The notes under the pieces are model-generated. The model was not told the DNA's origin and did no database searches. It saw nothing but the letters and a program-made list of their open reading frames with translations. From Diprion similis (taxonomy: Eukaryota; Arthropoda; Insecta; Hymenoptera; Diprionidae), in NCBI RefSeq assembly GCF_021155765.1, contig NC_060108.1:21043025-21107024 (forward strand): DNA of 64,000 nt. Direction: 5' to 3'. Below, piece by piece: positions 49,101 through 63,244 of this stretch. The first letter of the stretch is position 1; each line of letters opens with the position of its first letter. The translations under genes were made by a program, and so were the position numbers.

Positions 49101-52100
49101 TTTTTTAATAGGGGAAATGAAAGCGCTGATTGGGCGTTGGCTCGCAAAAAATTTTATAGGCATGGAAAGTGCCGAGTTCAGCAGTAAACGTAAATGTCAG
49201 TCCCGCGTATAACGTACCTGTAAAAACGTGTAACGATGCCCACCGCATATACCTGTACGGGCGATAAGCGTATAACAGCGCAACTCCGAGCAGGGCATTC
49301 AGGTGCGCTTGGTATCTAACACACCAAGGCAAGGTCTTACGATTACCCAATAATTATATATAATAAAAAAACCAGTAATTACAGGTATGTAATAATTAGG
49401 TCCGACCAAATAGTCGACGGAATAATCGAGTCCGCACGAATGATAATCCGAAATGGCAACGGTTTCATTCTTTCACACGCGAGAATTCAATTTCTGCAGA
49501 CAGTCTCCCGTTCTGTTCTCCACCCCCGAATGAAGAGATTGCTGCATTCAGGATTCCAGCCACCGTGGGTTCGACAATCGAATGTCTGCAAAGTGGCCGG
49601 ATCCGAGGTTTTCCTCCTAGAGTCCAGGAGGAAAGGTTTTCAATCCTATTTCCGACAGGGACGAACTCCGCGGCGAGGGTGCCCGAAGGGTTGATCCATT
49701 CGTCACCGTGACTCAGACCCCCGGCTGGACCACCGTAAAGCTAGAAAATCCACGACGGCGCTCTCGCGCGAAAAAAAGAGGCTGAGAAATGGAGAGAGGC
49801 AGGGGTAATAGGATGTCCTGGTATATCGAAAGGAATGGGACACACCGGGATGCAGCAAAACGGAAGGGGAAAAGGGAGGAAGGTACACACCCCTAATTCG
49901 AAGAATAAGCGCGTGGGTGTGAGCGATAGCGAAACTCCAGGTGCGCCAGCCGAGTTTTCCAATAAAGTATTAAGATTTACACGAAAATCTGCTCGAGTCC
50001 TCTTCGCTCGTTTTCTTGCGTCGAAATTTACAGCAGCTGCCTGTGTAACAGGGGAGATATATTGGTGGACTTTTAACAAAAACTGTAACATCTGTCTGGG
50101 TTTATACGATCTGACCCACGTCCGTGAGTGTGCCTTGATGCTTGTTAAACTTCGTGGACAGAAGACTAGCACACATAACCGTTGCTTTTAATCACAAGCA
50201 ATTAGATATAGGCACCGCTGATTGCGAGCTTCGTTAAATTATCGCAAAGTTTTACGGTATAAGAGTATACATAAGATCCACTGAGATATATAACGTAAAA
50301 TGCCTGATGAGTGAGGATGACGCGTATGGCTGATAATAGAATTACGTAGAAGGTCCGACTTCTGGTATTGGTCATTCCAACTGCAACCGGATACGAAATG
50401 TGCGAAATTTTGTGAATGTCGCTTTTGAATCGAACTGATCTCGTTTGAATGGAAAAGAGATTTACTGTTATTGGAAAGAATTTATTTACGTGACTGCCAC
50501 GAGGGGATGTCCGCACAGAGTAATCAAGGTATTTGACCTTTGTAAATCGCAATTCAATCAATCGAAAATGAAATTGGACATCAGTATACATACATATAGG
50601 TATGATATATTGCGAATACATTAAATCAGGCAACTAGTACACGTAAATAGTTGATCGTATAAATTGGAAATAAAAAAAATTAATTACGTCGATAATCTAA
50701 TGTTACGCGTCGTCGTGCAATTAAAGGTTCTAAAAACTCAGACCGTCCAAATTTGCAGGAAAATGAGCGCCTACCCGCCATTTGACACAGATCTAGCACC
50801 AAAATCAACGTTATAAATTGAACCGAAGGTAGTTGTGCGGCTGCAGCAGGTACGCGGAGAATATTGCGCCTCAAAGTAGTGGCTGATATCTGGCAGAGGG
50901 ATTAAACACTCGTTCAACTGGTATTAAAATAAACTAGCTTGTGACGCAGCGAACGTGAATACTAATTGAGATGAGGGTGTTGGTCGCGTGTTCGAGAGTT
51001 CAATGCTCGTCAGCGAGGGATTAAACTACAATTCGCTAACTTCTCTTGATTGCATTATACGTCACTGCACGTAGAATAATCTTCGCATGTAAGTATTGTA
51101 TATATATTTGCCAAAGTGCATATTTATTTACACTGAATATTTGGTAACATCGATATACGTACGTAAAATGGAAGAGAGTCCTAATTTTCCACAAGTTTTT
51201 TCACTCGTGCAAATCGTGAATTTCCGCCGTTGCAGTTTCTGATTATTCTGATTCCTGACGGGGCGGTTCCCCTTGCGTGTCGAATTGATTTCACATTACA
51301 TTATACAGATATGTCTATAAGGTAGTTCGATACCAAATTTAGAATTTAATACAAATCACTGCAATAATAACTGTAGCCGTACAACAATTGCAGACTTTAA
51401 TCTCATTCAAATTGTATGAAATTTCAGGATAATTACCTCGAACGAAAACTTATTCGCAACTTGTATAACATTGGGATTATGATCGAGCCTGGGCCAAGCA
51501 AGCAATCAAGAAGTTTCACCGATATTCACGAATTCAAGCTATGCTGCGATGTCAAGACTTATTATACACGTATATTATACTCAAGTATAGCTGGGAAACT
51601 ATAGACGAGAATTGAATTAAGTTCATCTTACTTACGGAAGCCACTTTTATGGCCGACGTCTTGCGTTCCGCGATTTTCTTTCTTAAATCAATTAATCAAT
51701 CATTTCAGGTATCCTAGTGGCAGCTGTACTTGGACTTGGCCGAAATTTTTCATGTTGAATAGAGTTTCGCACTTTGGGACCATATAAACCCGATATGCGT
51801 GACTGTGCAAAAGTAGTTTTTGCACTCGTTCAACTATAGCTTGGCAAAGAGCGCCATGTGGTCGCCAAATGCTGCTTACAGTAGTTCACACCCATACGCC
51901 TTATACCTCTGCATATACTTTTGACGAAATTTGACGACTCAGCAAAATCCCAAGCGGAAATTTCAGTGTTTTTACAGTATAATTCACTCACGCAGGAAGT
52001 AATACAAATTTACGATTCACGATCGCCAAAAGTTTTGACAAAAAATGTAGGATGTAATGAAAAATTGCCTTTTTTTTAATTTGCATTCAGAGCACGTTTC

Positions 52101-55100
52101 GTCGAAAGATTTTCATCGGTTTGAAGTACTTTGAAAGTTGTTGAGTAAATTGTTTCGAGTCGATATCGTACGGAATTTGGATGAATACCCAGTCTGAAAA
52201 AATCACCATTGAAATAAAATTGTCGAAAATGATTCATGAAGTTTCGGAAAATTAAATTTAACGTATACCACCGCAAACGTACGCACGCACACTGTTGTCA
52301 AGTATCATCAATGTGTGATAAATTACTCCCGAGTGGATTTTTTTTTTTTTTTTTGTTGAACCGCGGTTCGAACGATATTCTGCGACAACTTTAGGAAGGA
52401 TTCTAAAAATATACGAGGGTTTCAAACACCCTAAATGCGATAATAAGAATATAAAAAGCCTTTACGCGGTCGTTTGTTTCAATGTTTTCAGAAAACAGGA
52501 TGAACGGAAAAAATAGCCCGAGTCGAAATAACTAAATAAAATAACGCGAATAAAGTGTGGAAAATGGCGAAGCGAAGCCGTGAATGAATATTTGAAAGAC
52601 CGCGAAAAATACCGTGTAATAATAATATACGGACCTGGCGTAGTATTTCAGCGTTGATATTCGGTTCTGCTGTGGAAGTTTCAAGGGCTCTGGAGTCCGG
52701 GGCGAGTGCAGACTGTCTGCAAGGGTGGCTGGGCGAGGTTCGAATGTGACGAAGGGTGCCGCCCGGCGCATATAACACAAGGGTCGCACACGTGTTTCCC
52801 AGACGGAATTATTATACGTGCGGTTCAGTTCCGGAGTTACAACTTATAACGAATCCAACCCCCAGACGACGAGGGATCCGAATAGTCGGTTATGTCGCTT
52901 TCCTGCTCCGAATTTCTCTCTGCATCCACCCGAAATTCCAGCCCCTGCAGTGCAGATCCGTCCGAATTTAAGGGATTATTCACTGCAGGGCGCTTTTCAA
53001 CCGACGGAGGACCTACGGGTTCGACGATTACTTAAATTCCCTTCGCCCAATTCTCGTCGTCCAAAATCCAGATCTCGTCTGGCAAAGCTTGAACACCTCC
53101 AATTATTGCCTACCCAATACTGACGACGGGAAGAGGAACGGCGATCGCGAATTTTGCATTGATTTGGCGGACAATCTTTGTCCGCCAATGTGAGAAAAGA
53201 GTTTGTAGAAACGGATGTCTGTCAGAGGAGTGATAATTACAGTAATATGTAAGGACGGAGTCACCCCCAGTTTTTAAAGCACTACTGTGGAATTTACTGC
53301 GCAAAGAATTTCATTTCGTATAACGTCTGACGATGAATGACGTGTAACGTGACGAGTTTTCCCCTCCCTGCATTGTACATTGCGTAGAGATCGTGTGATG
53401 AAAGCATCAAGTCTGTTGTGAATTGATCGTGGAAAAACTGTTACATCGAGTGACGAGGTTGAAGTTAGTAACGTTACTGCTACGGTGCATGTTCGGAAGA
53501 AATCCTTACTTCGCAGCTTTCTTAGGATTGTCCGAAATTTAGTAAAGCCAATGGCTCGAGTGTCGTCCTAAAATTGCACACAATCATACATTCTTCCCTC
53601 GTTTCGTTGCGTGGACGTTACTACTTCAGCCTCGTGTAGAACCTCGAAGAAAGTCGGTGATCATCCCTTAGTTCAAGCTGTCGGGACGAATCATCTGATA
53701 AAACCGCGGATCAACGTTTCCGTGGTGATAAAATGAAGTAGCTGTGTTTTTTCAAGGATAAACGATCCGCGCTTCGATAAACAGATTAGCGAAATGCGTC
53801 GAGTGATTCGGCCGGATGTGGCTGTTCGGACGGGAATCGAAATAGAATTCCAATTCTGTTCTCGTAATTTTTGGTACGCAATTGCAAAACAGCAGCGCAT
53901 TGCGGATTCACACATGTACGTATGTGCATGCGATATGCACAAGGAAGGTGTACAGGTGTGCTATTCGAAGGAACAACAGGATATGTCGAGCAGAGAACGC
54001 AATTCGAATATGTGGGGCGAAGCGCTTTCCGCATAGCAATTTTTTCGTCTCTTGTTTGCTTTTTCGCAAATTGAACGTGTTCACATTTGGTCGCTATCTG
54101 CTCACGTATAAACTATGCATTATTCATTATCAGCAATTATTAGCGTCGCTATGTAAATTCAAGAGCTATACAAGTCAGAGTCAACAATCACGTATTTGAA
54201 TTGGTCAAATCTTTTTCTTATTTTTAAACCATACCTGAGTCAAAGTGTGGAACTATTATTTAAACTCGACTGTTAAAACATCCTTGTAAGTGTGTGTAAA
54301 ATTTTTTAACATTTCCGCTTCAGACAACCTTAATTCCAGGCAAGAAAAATCTCTGGAATCAGTCGAAAGCGTGTTTATAATAGGTAGACAGAATAAAAAG
54401 TCGTGCGTTAAATTTTTTCTGGAGCTGCGATAATGGTTGAATAAAAGTTAATAATTACCCCAAACTTTTTGGCCTAATGCCATTTTGAAACCGGTAAATG
54501 TTGCAAGTTTGAAAAGTTTTATACAGCGTACGTTAAACTCTCGTTCGGGGGTATGTGACAATTTTTTAGCCGCACATTTCGTCTAAATCAATCAAGTAAT
54601 TAATTATGTGAAAATTGACGATTACATATTATCTTCTGACGTGTGGTCACGTGGATAGCAAAATTTCATAATATGCAATGTGAATGAAATCAAACCATAG
54701 ACGACTTATCGCCAAATGCTTGTTCTCTAAGTGGGAAAGACTAGTTTTTGTCAAATCGCTGACCGTTTTGTAGCCTTAAGAATAATTTCTTTCATATCTC
54801 CCGATTGACCATGATATATATTTTGTAGACGAAGTTTTATTCGTCAGCTTGTATGATTCCTGGCAAAAAGTCAAGCGAAATAAATTCGTCGTTATAATTT
54901 GGGCAGACAAAAAAAATTGGCGTCATTTAAATTGCGCTTAATTAAATTAAATTAAACTGCGCATTAAATGGTGAGAAGCGCATTTCCTCGCACATAATCA
55001 AATTGAGAAATTCCGTTTCATCGAACTCTACGTGTAATCTTGACTGCAATTAGCGTAACGATCAACTCAATAAAATTTAACCGAGAATCGATTTAAAACG

Positions 55101-56220
55101 ATCAAAAATAGAATCCTTTAGCCGAGTCATTAACGCGTGAACCATTATCGGCATCTAATATTTCATGTAAATATTAAACACACGTGTGCAATATAATACT
55201 TTTTTATTGTTCGCAAGCTCAAGTTTCTGCATATAATCAACATCGTTTGATAGCTACATGTGAGCTGTTGCATGGAGCAGCATGCACGGTGTGCCAACAG
55301 TGCAACTTATCGAAAATGTTTTACATTCAATTAACTTATGAATTGTTGATCGTTATACTTAATATTAATCATGTGCAATAGCGGTTTTTTGTGAAATCGC
55401 AACGACTTTTGTAATGTGCAGTTAATCCGATTTCATTTCTACTTCAACGAACCAATTAATAACTACAACAGATTACTCTTTTGAACATAATTCTGTCCCG
55501 CCGATTACCTCAATCTTTTTCTTCGTCCACCCATACGCGACGAAGTATATTAAATTAGCGAATAACAGTTCACTAAAAATTATTCGCAGCGATCAGATTT
55601 TGCATATTGAATCAAGTAAATGGGATTCCTTTTCGGTCATAACGTTTTCTACCATTGTCAGTGATGGCACGGTCGAAATCCGACGCGCAGATGACCAATT
55701 ATCAGGTCCAGAACACGGTGCAGAGTGTAGATATCGAAACAGCGTTTAATCACTCAGAAAGTAGAACATTTCAAACCCAATGAACAAATGAAATCGAGCG
55801 TAAATTTACGGTGAAAACGGTATAAAAATTTCACGCAAGACGAGCCTCAACTCGAGTTTCTTAAATTGCCGAACCTCCGGACGTTTCACTATGAATTTAT
55901 ACTGTAACGTGCCCAGCTTTCGAGCACCGTTCTTCCAGGAAGGTGTTGCTTAGCTCCTCCATTCCAGGCTCCAAGTTTCACCTCGTGCAGGATACAACCT
56001 ATGCTCTGCTGGATGGCGGCTATAATCACCGAATTCCGGCTAACGGGAATTCCGCGATTGCTGCTAGCTACACACAGGTAGGTAAGTATACCTTCGGACC
56101 CGCTGTACAAATTTATATTCGCGAAAAACAGCACGGTTTTCAATATTCCAGAGGTAGCAAGGTAACGGCTGAAGACACAGTAGCCTTACTCGGATACGAC
56201 ATCGGCAACTGCGGCGAAAA
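40111..56220. other. Long gene-free stretch
   Basis: About 16 kb with no coding exon that I can support on either strand. It holds a TA microsatellite (44746-44780), local GC-rich patches at about 46820-47230, 49500-49960 and 52640-53060, and AT-rich unique DNA. Upstream exons and the promoter of galactosyltransferase copy B probably lie in the first few kb. It may also be intron of a gene whose exons lie outside the window. The longest frames (140-150 codons near 49741-50191 and 50202-50633) are low-complexity and unsupported. Confidence 0.5.
44746..44780. repeat. (TA)n microsatellite
   Basis: ATATATATTATATATATATAC-type simple sequence with no associated gene. Confidence 0.85.
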
Positions 56221-57035
56221 GCCGGTTGTAAACCGGTGCGACGGCGTAGAGAAAGAAGGTTCGCCACAACCTTGGAGCATCTGCTCGAAAGTTACGCCGT
56301 GCTGGTTGAAATCGAGCGGGAGAGAGATGGAGGGAAAAAAGAAAGACAGAGAGAGAGATACAGTATGAAGAGCGTCGGGCGAGGAGAGGAGAGGAGAGGA
56401 GAGGAGAGGAGAAGAGAGGAAAGGTGGGAACTGGGAAGGAAGGAAGGCGGGCGGCAGGCAGGCAGGCAGGTAGGGCGGCGGTTACCTGGCCGTGCTCGGT
56501 GCTCGGTGAACTCGACGACGGGCGTATTCAACGTGTGGATGCTGTAGCGCCGAGGAGGAGCAGCTCTCTTCTCTTCTCTTCTCGTCTCTTCTCGTCTCTT
56601 CGGTCGGCCTGTCTTCTCTCACTTATTGATTGCACTCGCGGCCACGAGGCTCTCTCCGCACTTTTCCTTATACTGGCACCGTCTACTTGGCTAGCTACGA
56701 GCTCAGCTTATCGTCGACTCGAACCTCCCGGGTCTGGGCGTCGCGACGCTCACTCCTCTTGGACGGCGTGATATTCAGCTGTCAGAAACACGCGAACGCG
56801 ACTCGACACGGGGCACCGACAACCGACCGCCACGGGAGCAACGCGCGCATCCAGCCTTACGCGGGCAACGACTGACTGACGCCCCGGCGCCCCGGCGTCC
56901 CGACGCCCCCGACGCCGCACGGACGACGCGCGACACCAGCGGCAAAGCCGCGAGCCTTTCGAATACCACCCAGACACGACCGCCTGCCGTCTTCCTGCAT
57001 CTTCGTATATTAGCACGCCGCGAAGTGACGCACAA
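56220..57035. promoter_or_regulatory. GC- and CpG-rich island with purine and pyrimidine tracts, candidate promoter
   Basis: The most GC-rich segment of the window (for example GCCCCGGCGCCCCGGCGTCCC at 56881-56901, given here as a 21-base span in two parts: GCCCCGGCGC and CCCGGCGTCCC). It begins with a 130-nt purine-rich stretch with (GGAGA)n at 56381-56420 and (GGCA)n at 56451-56470. A pyrimidine stretch with (TCTCTTCTCG)n-type repeats follows at 56564-56601. Islands of this kind often cover promoters of broadly expressed insect genes, but no start site or flanking exon could be fixed. Long frames inside it are by-products of the composition. Confidence 0.35.
56381..56470 (+). repeat. (GGAGA)n and (GGCA)n tandem repeats
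   Basis: About seven GGAGA units, degenerate purine spacer, then five GGCA units. The plus strand is almost purely purine for about 100 nt. Confidence 0.85.
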
Positions 57036-59256
57036 TCGAATGCGGTGTATCTTTCTAGAATTCGCCGGATCCTGATTTTGTCCGGGGATGGTGATTGTGG
57101 AAGGATCGGCTTCGTGCGGAGTTTGAAAATCTAAAAAGACCGGATCACAGAAATTGAAAGGCCAAAATCGTCGGAATGAATGGAAGAATAACAGCAGAAC
57201 ATATTACAGAAGAATCGACGGTATTTGGGCGATCCTGTGCTTGGCTTTCTGACCGATATTACATAGGTAACATAGATTTTCCTGTTTAAGAAAATTCCAT
57301 GTTCGTGACTCGTGTATTTTTCTAGTCTTTCTATACATTTTAACTCCCGTTTTCCAGTTTTAAAGTTTGATGGTAAAGAGTGCACAAGTTTTATAACGAT
57401 GCATGGTAATAATTACTCCAGCGTTGTTAATAATTAAGCCTTTGTAACCAAATCCATAGGCTTCGGAATTTCTCCCATCGTGATCCGCAACTTTTGACAA
57501 GTCACATTTTCTTATGGTTAAAAAGAAACAAATTTTCTGTTATCAGGTTCAATGTAAACTTTACTGAAATTGCACATCGATTGGATGCTTCAAAGTTAAA
57601 CTAACCTAACGATGAGTCAAAATATGTTGCCACATGGCTGAGATAAGTGAGTGTGGACCAAAAAACATCTTTCGTCAGAGGCCCTAGTGGAGCAGAGTTA
57701 AAAATGTCTCATCAGGCGGCGGGCGAGGGAAGACAAACAAAAATTCTTTCTCCTCCGGCGTCCCAAGATACGGAACGAGGAAAGCGTCGCTAAAGCAAAC
57801 ACAATTTACATGCTTGCCTAGCATGCGCATTGCACAACCTTATGCGTATCTACGCTCATGATATGCATGAGGAGCAGCGCTATGATATGGGGAAGGTCGT
57901 GTACACTTACGGTTATTACGATTCACGTGAAACGCTGTCTGTAGCCGTCGAGAGAAAATCGTTTCCAACAAACTATTACTGATCTGGATAAGATTTTATT
58001 ACCAATTAGGTGCAGATACCGAGAATCTCTGCACTGCGAGCAATATATACTCGAGCTTTGACTAAACAGCACGGAAAATTAACGATGAGGGCTAAATTCT
58101 GTCTAGTATTTCGTACCGAATGAAGAGAAATGCCAACGCAAATCCCGTTACCGTCAAAGTACGCAGGTACATACATATTATAATCCTCGCTCCGCAACGG
58201 TATCCTTTTCCGTATTTGTGCCCCGCTTCGTCCTCCTCCTCCTCGCCCATTTCCCTGGGGTATTTCGGACTCTCGGTGCTTTTAATAATCTTCTTATCTA
58301 CTCCGACGTACACATATAGGTACCTGTGGGTATATACTATACCTACTTATTACCACACTCTGTATAAACATTTTGCTAAAATTGCGTAAAATCCGGAGTA
58401 AAGAAAAATTGTTCGCGGAAATTTCCTTCGACGGAATTAGTGCAAATTGAATACCGATGAAATTTCATATCGAATAAATCGCACGTACAACACGCTGATT
58501 TTTTTACCTTCAAATTCCGCGCTAATCGACGCTGGGAAATAGAGCAGAAAAGAGAAATGGAAGAGCTGAGGATCGCGATCCGCTCACTAACGATTAGTTC
58601 AGAACTTTTTCTATTCGCTGATAAACAAAGAAGCGAACGAGATGAAAAATGATGCTACCTGCGGGCCGAACTCGAGCTCTTCCCTTATAGACGCGCAGGA
58701 TTAATTACGTGTCTCTGCGAAAAGTACAAGTTTCAAGTTCAGAGACGCCTGCGCTCTCCTTTCACAATTAGAAATATGAACTTGAGTCTGTTGGTTCCTT
58801 GAAATAAGGGCTGTTCTGCACGGGTACGTGAGACTGACGTAGAGGGTCCTGCAGGAGCTCCGGGAAGCAAGGAGGAAAAATTATTGGCACGATCACTCGA
58901 GCGTAAGACGCGAGCACGCTCATCAGCCTGGTCGTAACAGCGCCCTAATCACGTTTTAAAGTCGACGCACACGCGTCGTCACTTATCCCATATACCTTCG
59001 TTCTCTCGTACCTATACCGTAACGACGAGGCTCACGATCAGACCGTCTTCCTGCATAGTTAAACCGGTGTAACGACCCTCTACTCTTCGTATATAGCGCC
59101 GAGAACAATTTACGGAATTTGTGAGGCCTGTCGGCCTCGGTATTAATGGTATTATAATATCGTATCTGCAGGTTGAGTGGAAGCCTGTGACGGCGCTTCA
59201 GATCTACAGAAACTCACGGAATTTATAGTCACCGGCAATCTCGCATGAGAAAGTAT

Positions 59257-59277
59257 CCCCCCCCCCCCCCCCCCCCC
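59257..59277 (+). repeat. Poly-C tract, 21 bases
   Basis: Uninterrupted cytosine run; the second such tract in the window. Its length should be treated as approximate. Confidence 0.9.
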
Positions 59278-61810
59278 ACATCTGGATTTCACATTACAAT
59301 GCCAGTATAAGCTGATTCGTTTTGAACTGGAACCTGGAAAACGCGTTTCTTATGAATGAACCACCCGAGTATTTCATTCGGTATCAATTTCATCGAATAT
59401 CAAAATATATTATATAATCCCTCGGCACAGACACGTCATTCCTTCGAGCGATTGGAGCGCTGAACTGCAACGAGAAATCGACTACAGTTATTTATAATAA
59501 AAGTATTAGAAAAAAAACAAACATTTAAAACACTGAGAATTCCCGTATTGTTGCGCGAAATTCACACGTACTGTCACGAGTGCAACCGTATTGCTCTTGG
59601 TTCATCTTTAAGAGCCCGCGACTTCGAACTCCGAGACGGGAGATCACTGTGATCCTTGCCAAAAGGAGGGACAGAAACGAGGCTTTCGGAATGGAAAGGA
59701 AGTTGTTCGACGGAAAACGGAGTGTGTATGGGTATTATAGGTTTCAACAAAGGTGCTTTCGTCTGGCGTCGTGCCAATCAACTCGATCCTTCCTCGCGCT
59801 TCATTGTCTCTTCGAGTCTCGAGATTGCGGGTAATCTCTTCATCCCGTTCCATTTTCGCGCTTCACGTCTATGCATGCAGCACTTCTGTGCACCCTCGTT
59901 TTTGACAGCCTGCAGGCTCGACTTTGTCGAATAACTCAGACTGCAGACCACGTGGTATGACTCAAGTGCCGAAGCTCCCAGAAAGAAGGGCTAGATTTAA
60001 AGAGGGTCACTCATGTTCGTCTTCAAGCTTATTACGGAGCTGATTTTCGCCGCTGCTTTCATCTCCGTTTCGACAGTCGTGACAGTGAATCCTGATATCC
60101 TCGAGTGATGCTGGAATATTGTGTTTACCCCAGAAAAACGTCTGATAGAGCAATAATTGCAGAATATTATTTCATAAATCAGAATACTCCAACTTTTTTT
60201 TCTTTTTAACTTTTAACAAGTTACACGGGTTCCGAAACAAGGAAGGCGCGTCCGTTTAGTTAGGGTTGTATGTTGTACGCGCTTAATCAAGGGACACTGA
60301 TTAAATTCAGAAGCCATTGGTCAAGAAAAGCTCCCTGGCTCAATCCAGCCGTCTTTTGATATAATCCTTCTTACTCAGAATTATATCCTTCTTTTCATTA
60401 CGAAATATTGGCGACGACACAGGGGACTCGCAGAGATTAATCAGACCGCGGATAAAGATACACCACCAAAGAAATGTGAAGCAGGAATATTACGTACCAA
60501 ATATCAAGATAGAAGAAACAGGCGACGCACTGCGGTTGGTAATCTTGTTTTTAGTTTACCAACGTTTACCAAACCATCTGCCACATATGGCAACAAGGAC
60601 GTGAAAACGCAAGACCATACCATGTGCCATCCGAAACTGCAGCCACACAAATGAGTATAATTACTTACAACTTCATAACTGTATTTATCGAGTTTATGGA
60701 CGTTACGTAACACGTTAGAAGTGGCGATAATTAGTACTCATTTAGCTGATCAAATTCACAAATCGTTTGGCGAAAATGTATCAGCTTGTGCATCTGTCGA
60801 AAATATACTTCCATCAAAAGTACCGAACTTCTTGATCTTCAATCTTAATTCTTGCGAGAAGTCTATACATGTTTGATTTACACGTGTATTAGATAAATCA
60901 ACTCAATGCAGAAAACTAAGAGGGTGTCGTGGTTGATCAATTAATTGAAGAATGTCAATCTCCAGTTAAACTCTTTTTTTGTGTTGTGGAGTAGGGATTG
61001 ATGGAGCAAATTCCAAAACAATTGGGCTCTATCAATTACAGCTGAAGAGAATAAAGTCAATTGACACGGTTCACGTGAGCCATGTTTAACGTAGAGTTAA
61101 ACGCTGGTAGGCGAGGTCGAATCAAGCGTTTCATCGCATTCAGGGGGGATTCTGTAAAGTTTAGAATTTCATCAATCTATCTCAACAGAGGTATAAAAAT
61201 TCAAAGCGTGTAAACAAGTGAGAGAACGAATTCGAAATGCCGTACCGAAAGGAAATTTTTTTAAAAAGTTATTCGATAGGATTCTGAAGCATACTGAAAA
61301 AAATGTAGCATCAAGTGATACGAAAGTAAAGAGCGTTATTTCCTTTACTTACAATTAATTTTTAACTGTTGAACAGTATACGTATAATATATTGAAATTG
61401 GATAAAAATTTATTTCACTCTACATGAAATTTGGAAAAGTACTTTTTTTTTTAGTAAAATTCAATGGACACCCTTTCATAAGCACACCAGAAGAAGCTTC
61501 ACATTGGTTCCACCGCAACGAAACGTTGCCAATGAAAAATATAAGACTACGTAATCTTAAAGCCAAAGTCTAGACTAGGCGCAAGTAAAGGCCTACGGTT
61601 AGAGGTGAAAGGCCATTGAAGTGGTATATATATATGTAGATACTCATAATATGCGAGAAATGCCGAACTCACGCTCGAGATAATATATGAATGCATACGT
61701 GTAGATATCACTCCTCCCATCATCGCGATTCTGGTTCTTAGGAGCTCTCATTGCTTCGACCTTGAACTTCACATAATTACCGTTCCAATGTTGATAAAGC
61801 CACACTTGTG

Positions 61811-61854
61811 AGTGTATGTATGTGTGTATGTATGTATGCTGAGTATGTATGTGT
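61811..61854 (+). repeat. (GTAT)n microsatellite
   Basis: Interrupted tandem GTAT/GTGT units, simple-sequence DNA. Confidence 0.85.
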
Positions 61855-63244
61855 TAGATACGAGTAAGTAGTTACGTAGTGACAGTGGAATGAAGCAAAT
61901 TCTGCTTTCACCTCACTGAATTGCTAATTAGTTCTCACTTCCGTCTAGGATTCGCGTATCATTTTGAGAAATTCATTAATACAAGATAAAATTAAGTATG
62001 CAATATTAAAAATTGTAATATTTATTGAAAATAAAACCCTTCTTTTCCCCTTCGAAAATTGGTCAGCAGAAGACAAAAGAAAGAACGAATTAGCCGGATG
62101 ATTGGAAATCATGAAGAAACGCTCACCCACCGCAACGATTTTCGCGCAACCGTCGCATGCAAGTACATAATCAAAGTCCAGCCTCACTTTGCACCACTCC
62201 ACCCCCAGACGGCTGCGGGTAATTTAGCTCCATCTTCCCCCGGCGCCTCCCCCCCAGCTTCACTTGGGGTTCGCGCATCAACTGCACGTAGGGTATGGCC
62301 GTAGGTATAGGTATATACTTATATAGGCTCCAACTTCAACTACAGACCCTATATTTCATTCTTGCCGAAGGGTGCGACCGTCCGGACGGTGTAGAGCCGG
62401 ACCTTGTGTAATATACTTTCGTAGTTACAATGCGAAACATACGCTCGATACTCTTTATTTTTAAGACCCATGTTGAAAGACGTGAGACATGTGTTTAGAG
62501 TATTCGTAAAGCGCATCAGCCTGTAGTAAGGCAGCTATCGTTGTTATTACTGCAAGTGATATACACGCATAGAGAGGATTGCAATTCGGAAATTAGAGAT
62601 TTCAACCCTCATAATTTTATGTATATTTGAAAATTTTTCAGGCAAAATATCATCTCAAAATCCCGAATTCATTTATTTACAATTTTTTTTAAATTTTTGA
62701 ATAGTTTTTTACCCAAACCTCATTCCACGAGTAAACATAGAAAGGATAAAATTGCTGATCGTAAAGATGCTACTATCGAAAAAAGTTTCAACGAAATATA
62801 AAAAGGGTCAAATTGTCTGATTCCGCATAGACTATTACGACTAAGGCTAATCTTTCTTATGAAAATCCTAGCATAGTTCGCAGATCGTTATTTCTTTAGT
62901 TACTTGTCGCTCCGTGTTTATCGTCAACTCTTTATTTCAGCGTGTTAATGTAAAATATATGGAAAAAATAGAAAAATGAGCGACGTATAAACTGTATTAT
63001 TTAACAGCGGTGGAACCTCGGCTCCTGTATTCCGCAGCGTGACATACACATCAGCGATGCTTGACTGCTGAAATAGATGCATGACTTTGTGGACTTTGAG
63101 TGGTTGAATCTTTGGATGACGATTAGCAGCGCCATCTTTGCGACGTTTTTTGAATTCTCGTTGAAAATAAATACGAACTCCGCATTTAAATCGCCGTCGT
63201 AGTACCGCCGGGGTACCGTGGTTGCACCTATTAATAAAACAAAA

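Larger units (their letters stand above)
57036..63244. other. Gene-free stretch left of galla-2
   Basis: AT-rich DNA with a 21-base C tract at 59257-59277, a (GTAT)n microsatellite at 61811-61854 and a compact hairpin at 61502-61534. The last few hundred bases must contain the galla-2 promoter, but no clear TATA or initiator stands out. No exon supported. Confidence 0.5.

Noticed and set aside
49741-50191. Overlapping open frames of 143 and 118 codons on opposite strands
   Set aside because: Mutually overlapping and without domains or splice support; explained by locally higher GC content.
55889-56368. Exon-like open frames on both strands beside the CpG island
   Set aside because: Splice-like sites flank them, but the two strands are equally open and nothing is recognisable; not enough to call a gene.
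56236-57035. Several 80-125-codon frames rich in Arg, Glu or Ser
   Set aside because: Direct products of the GGAGA and TCTCT repeats and the high GC content.
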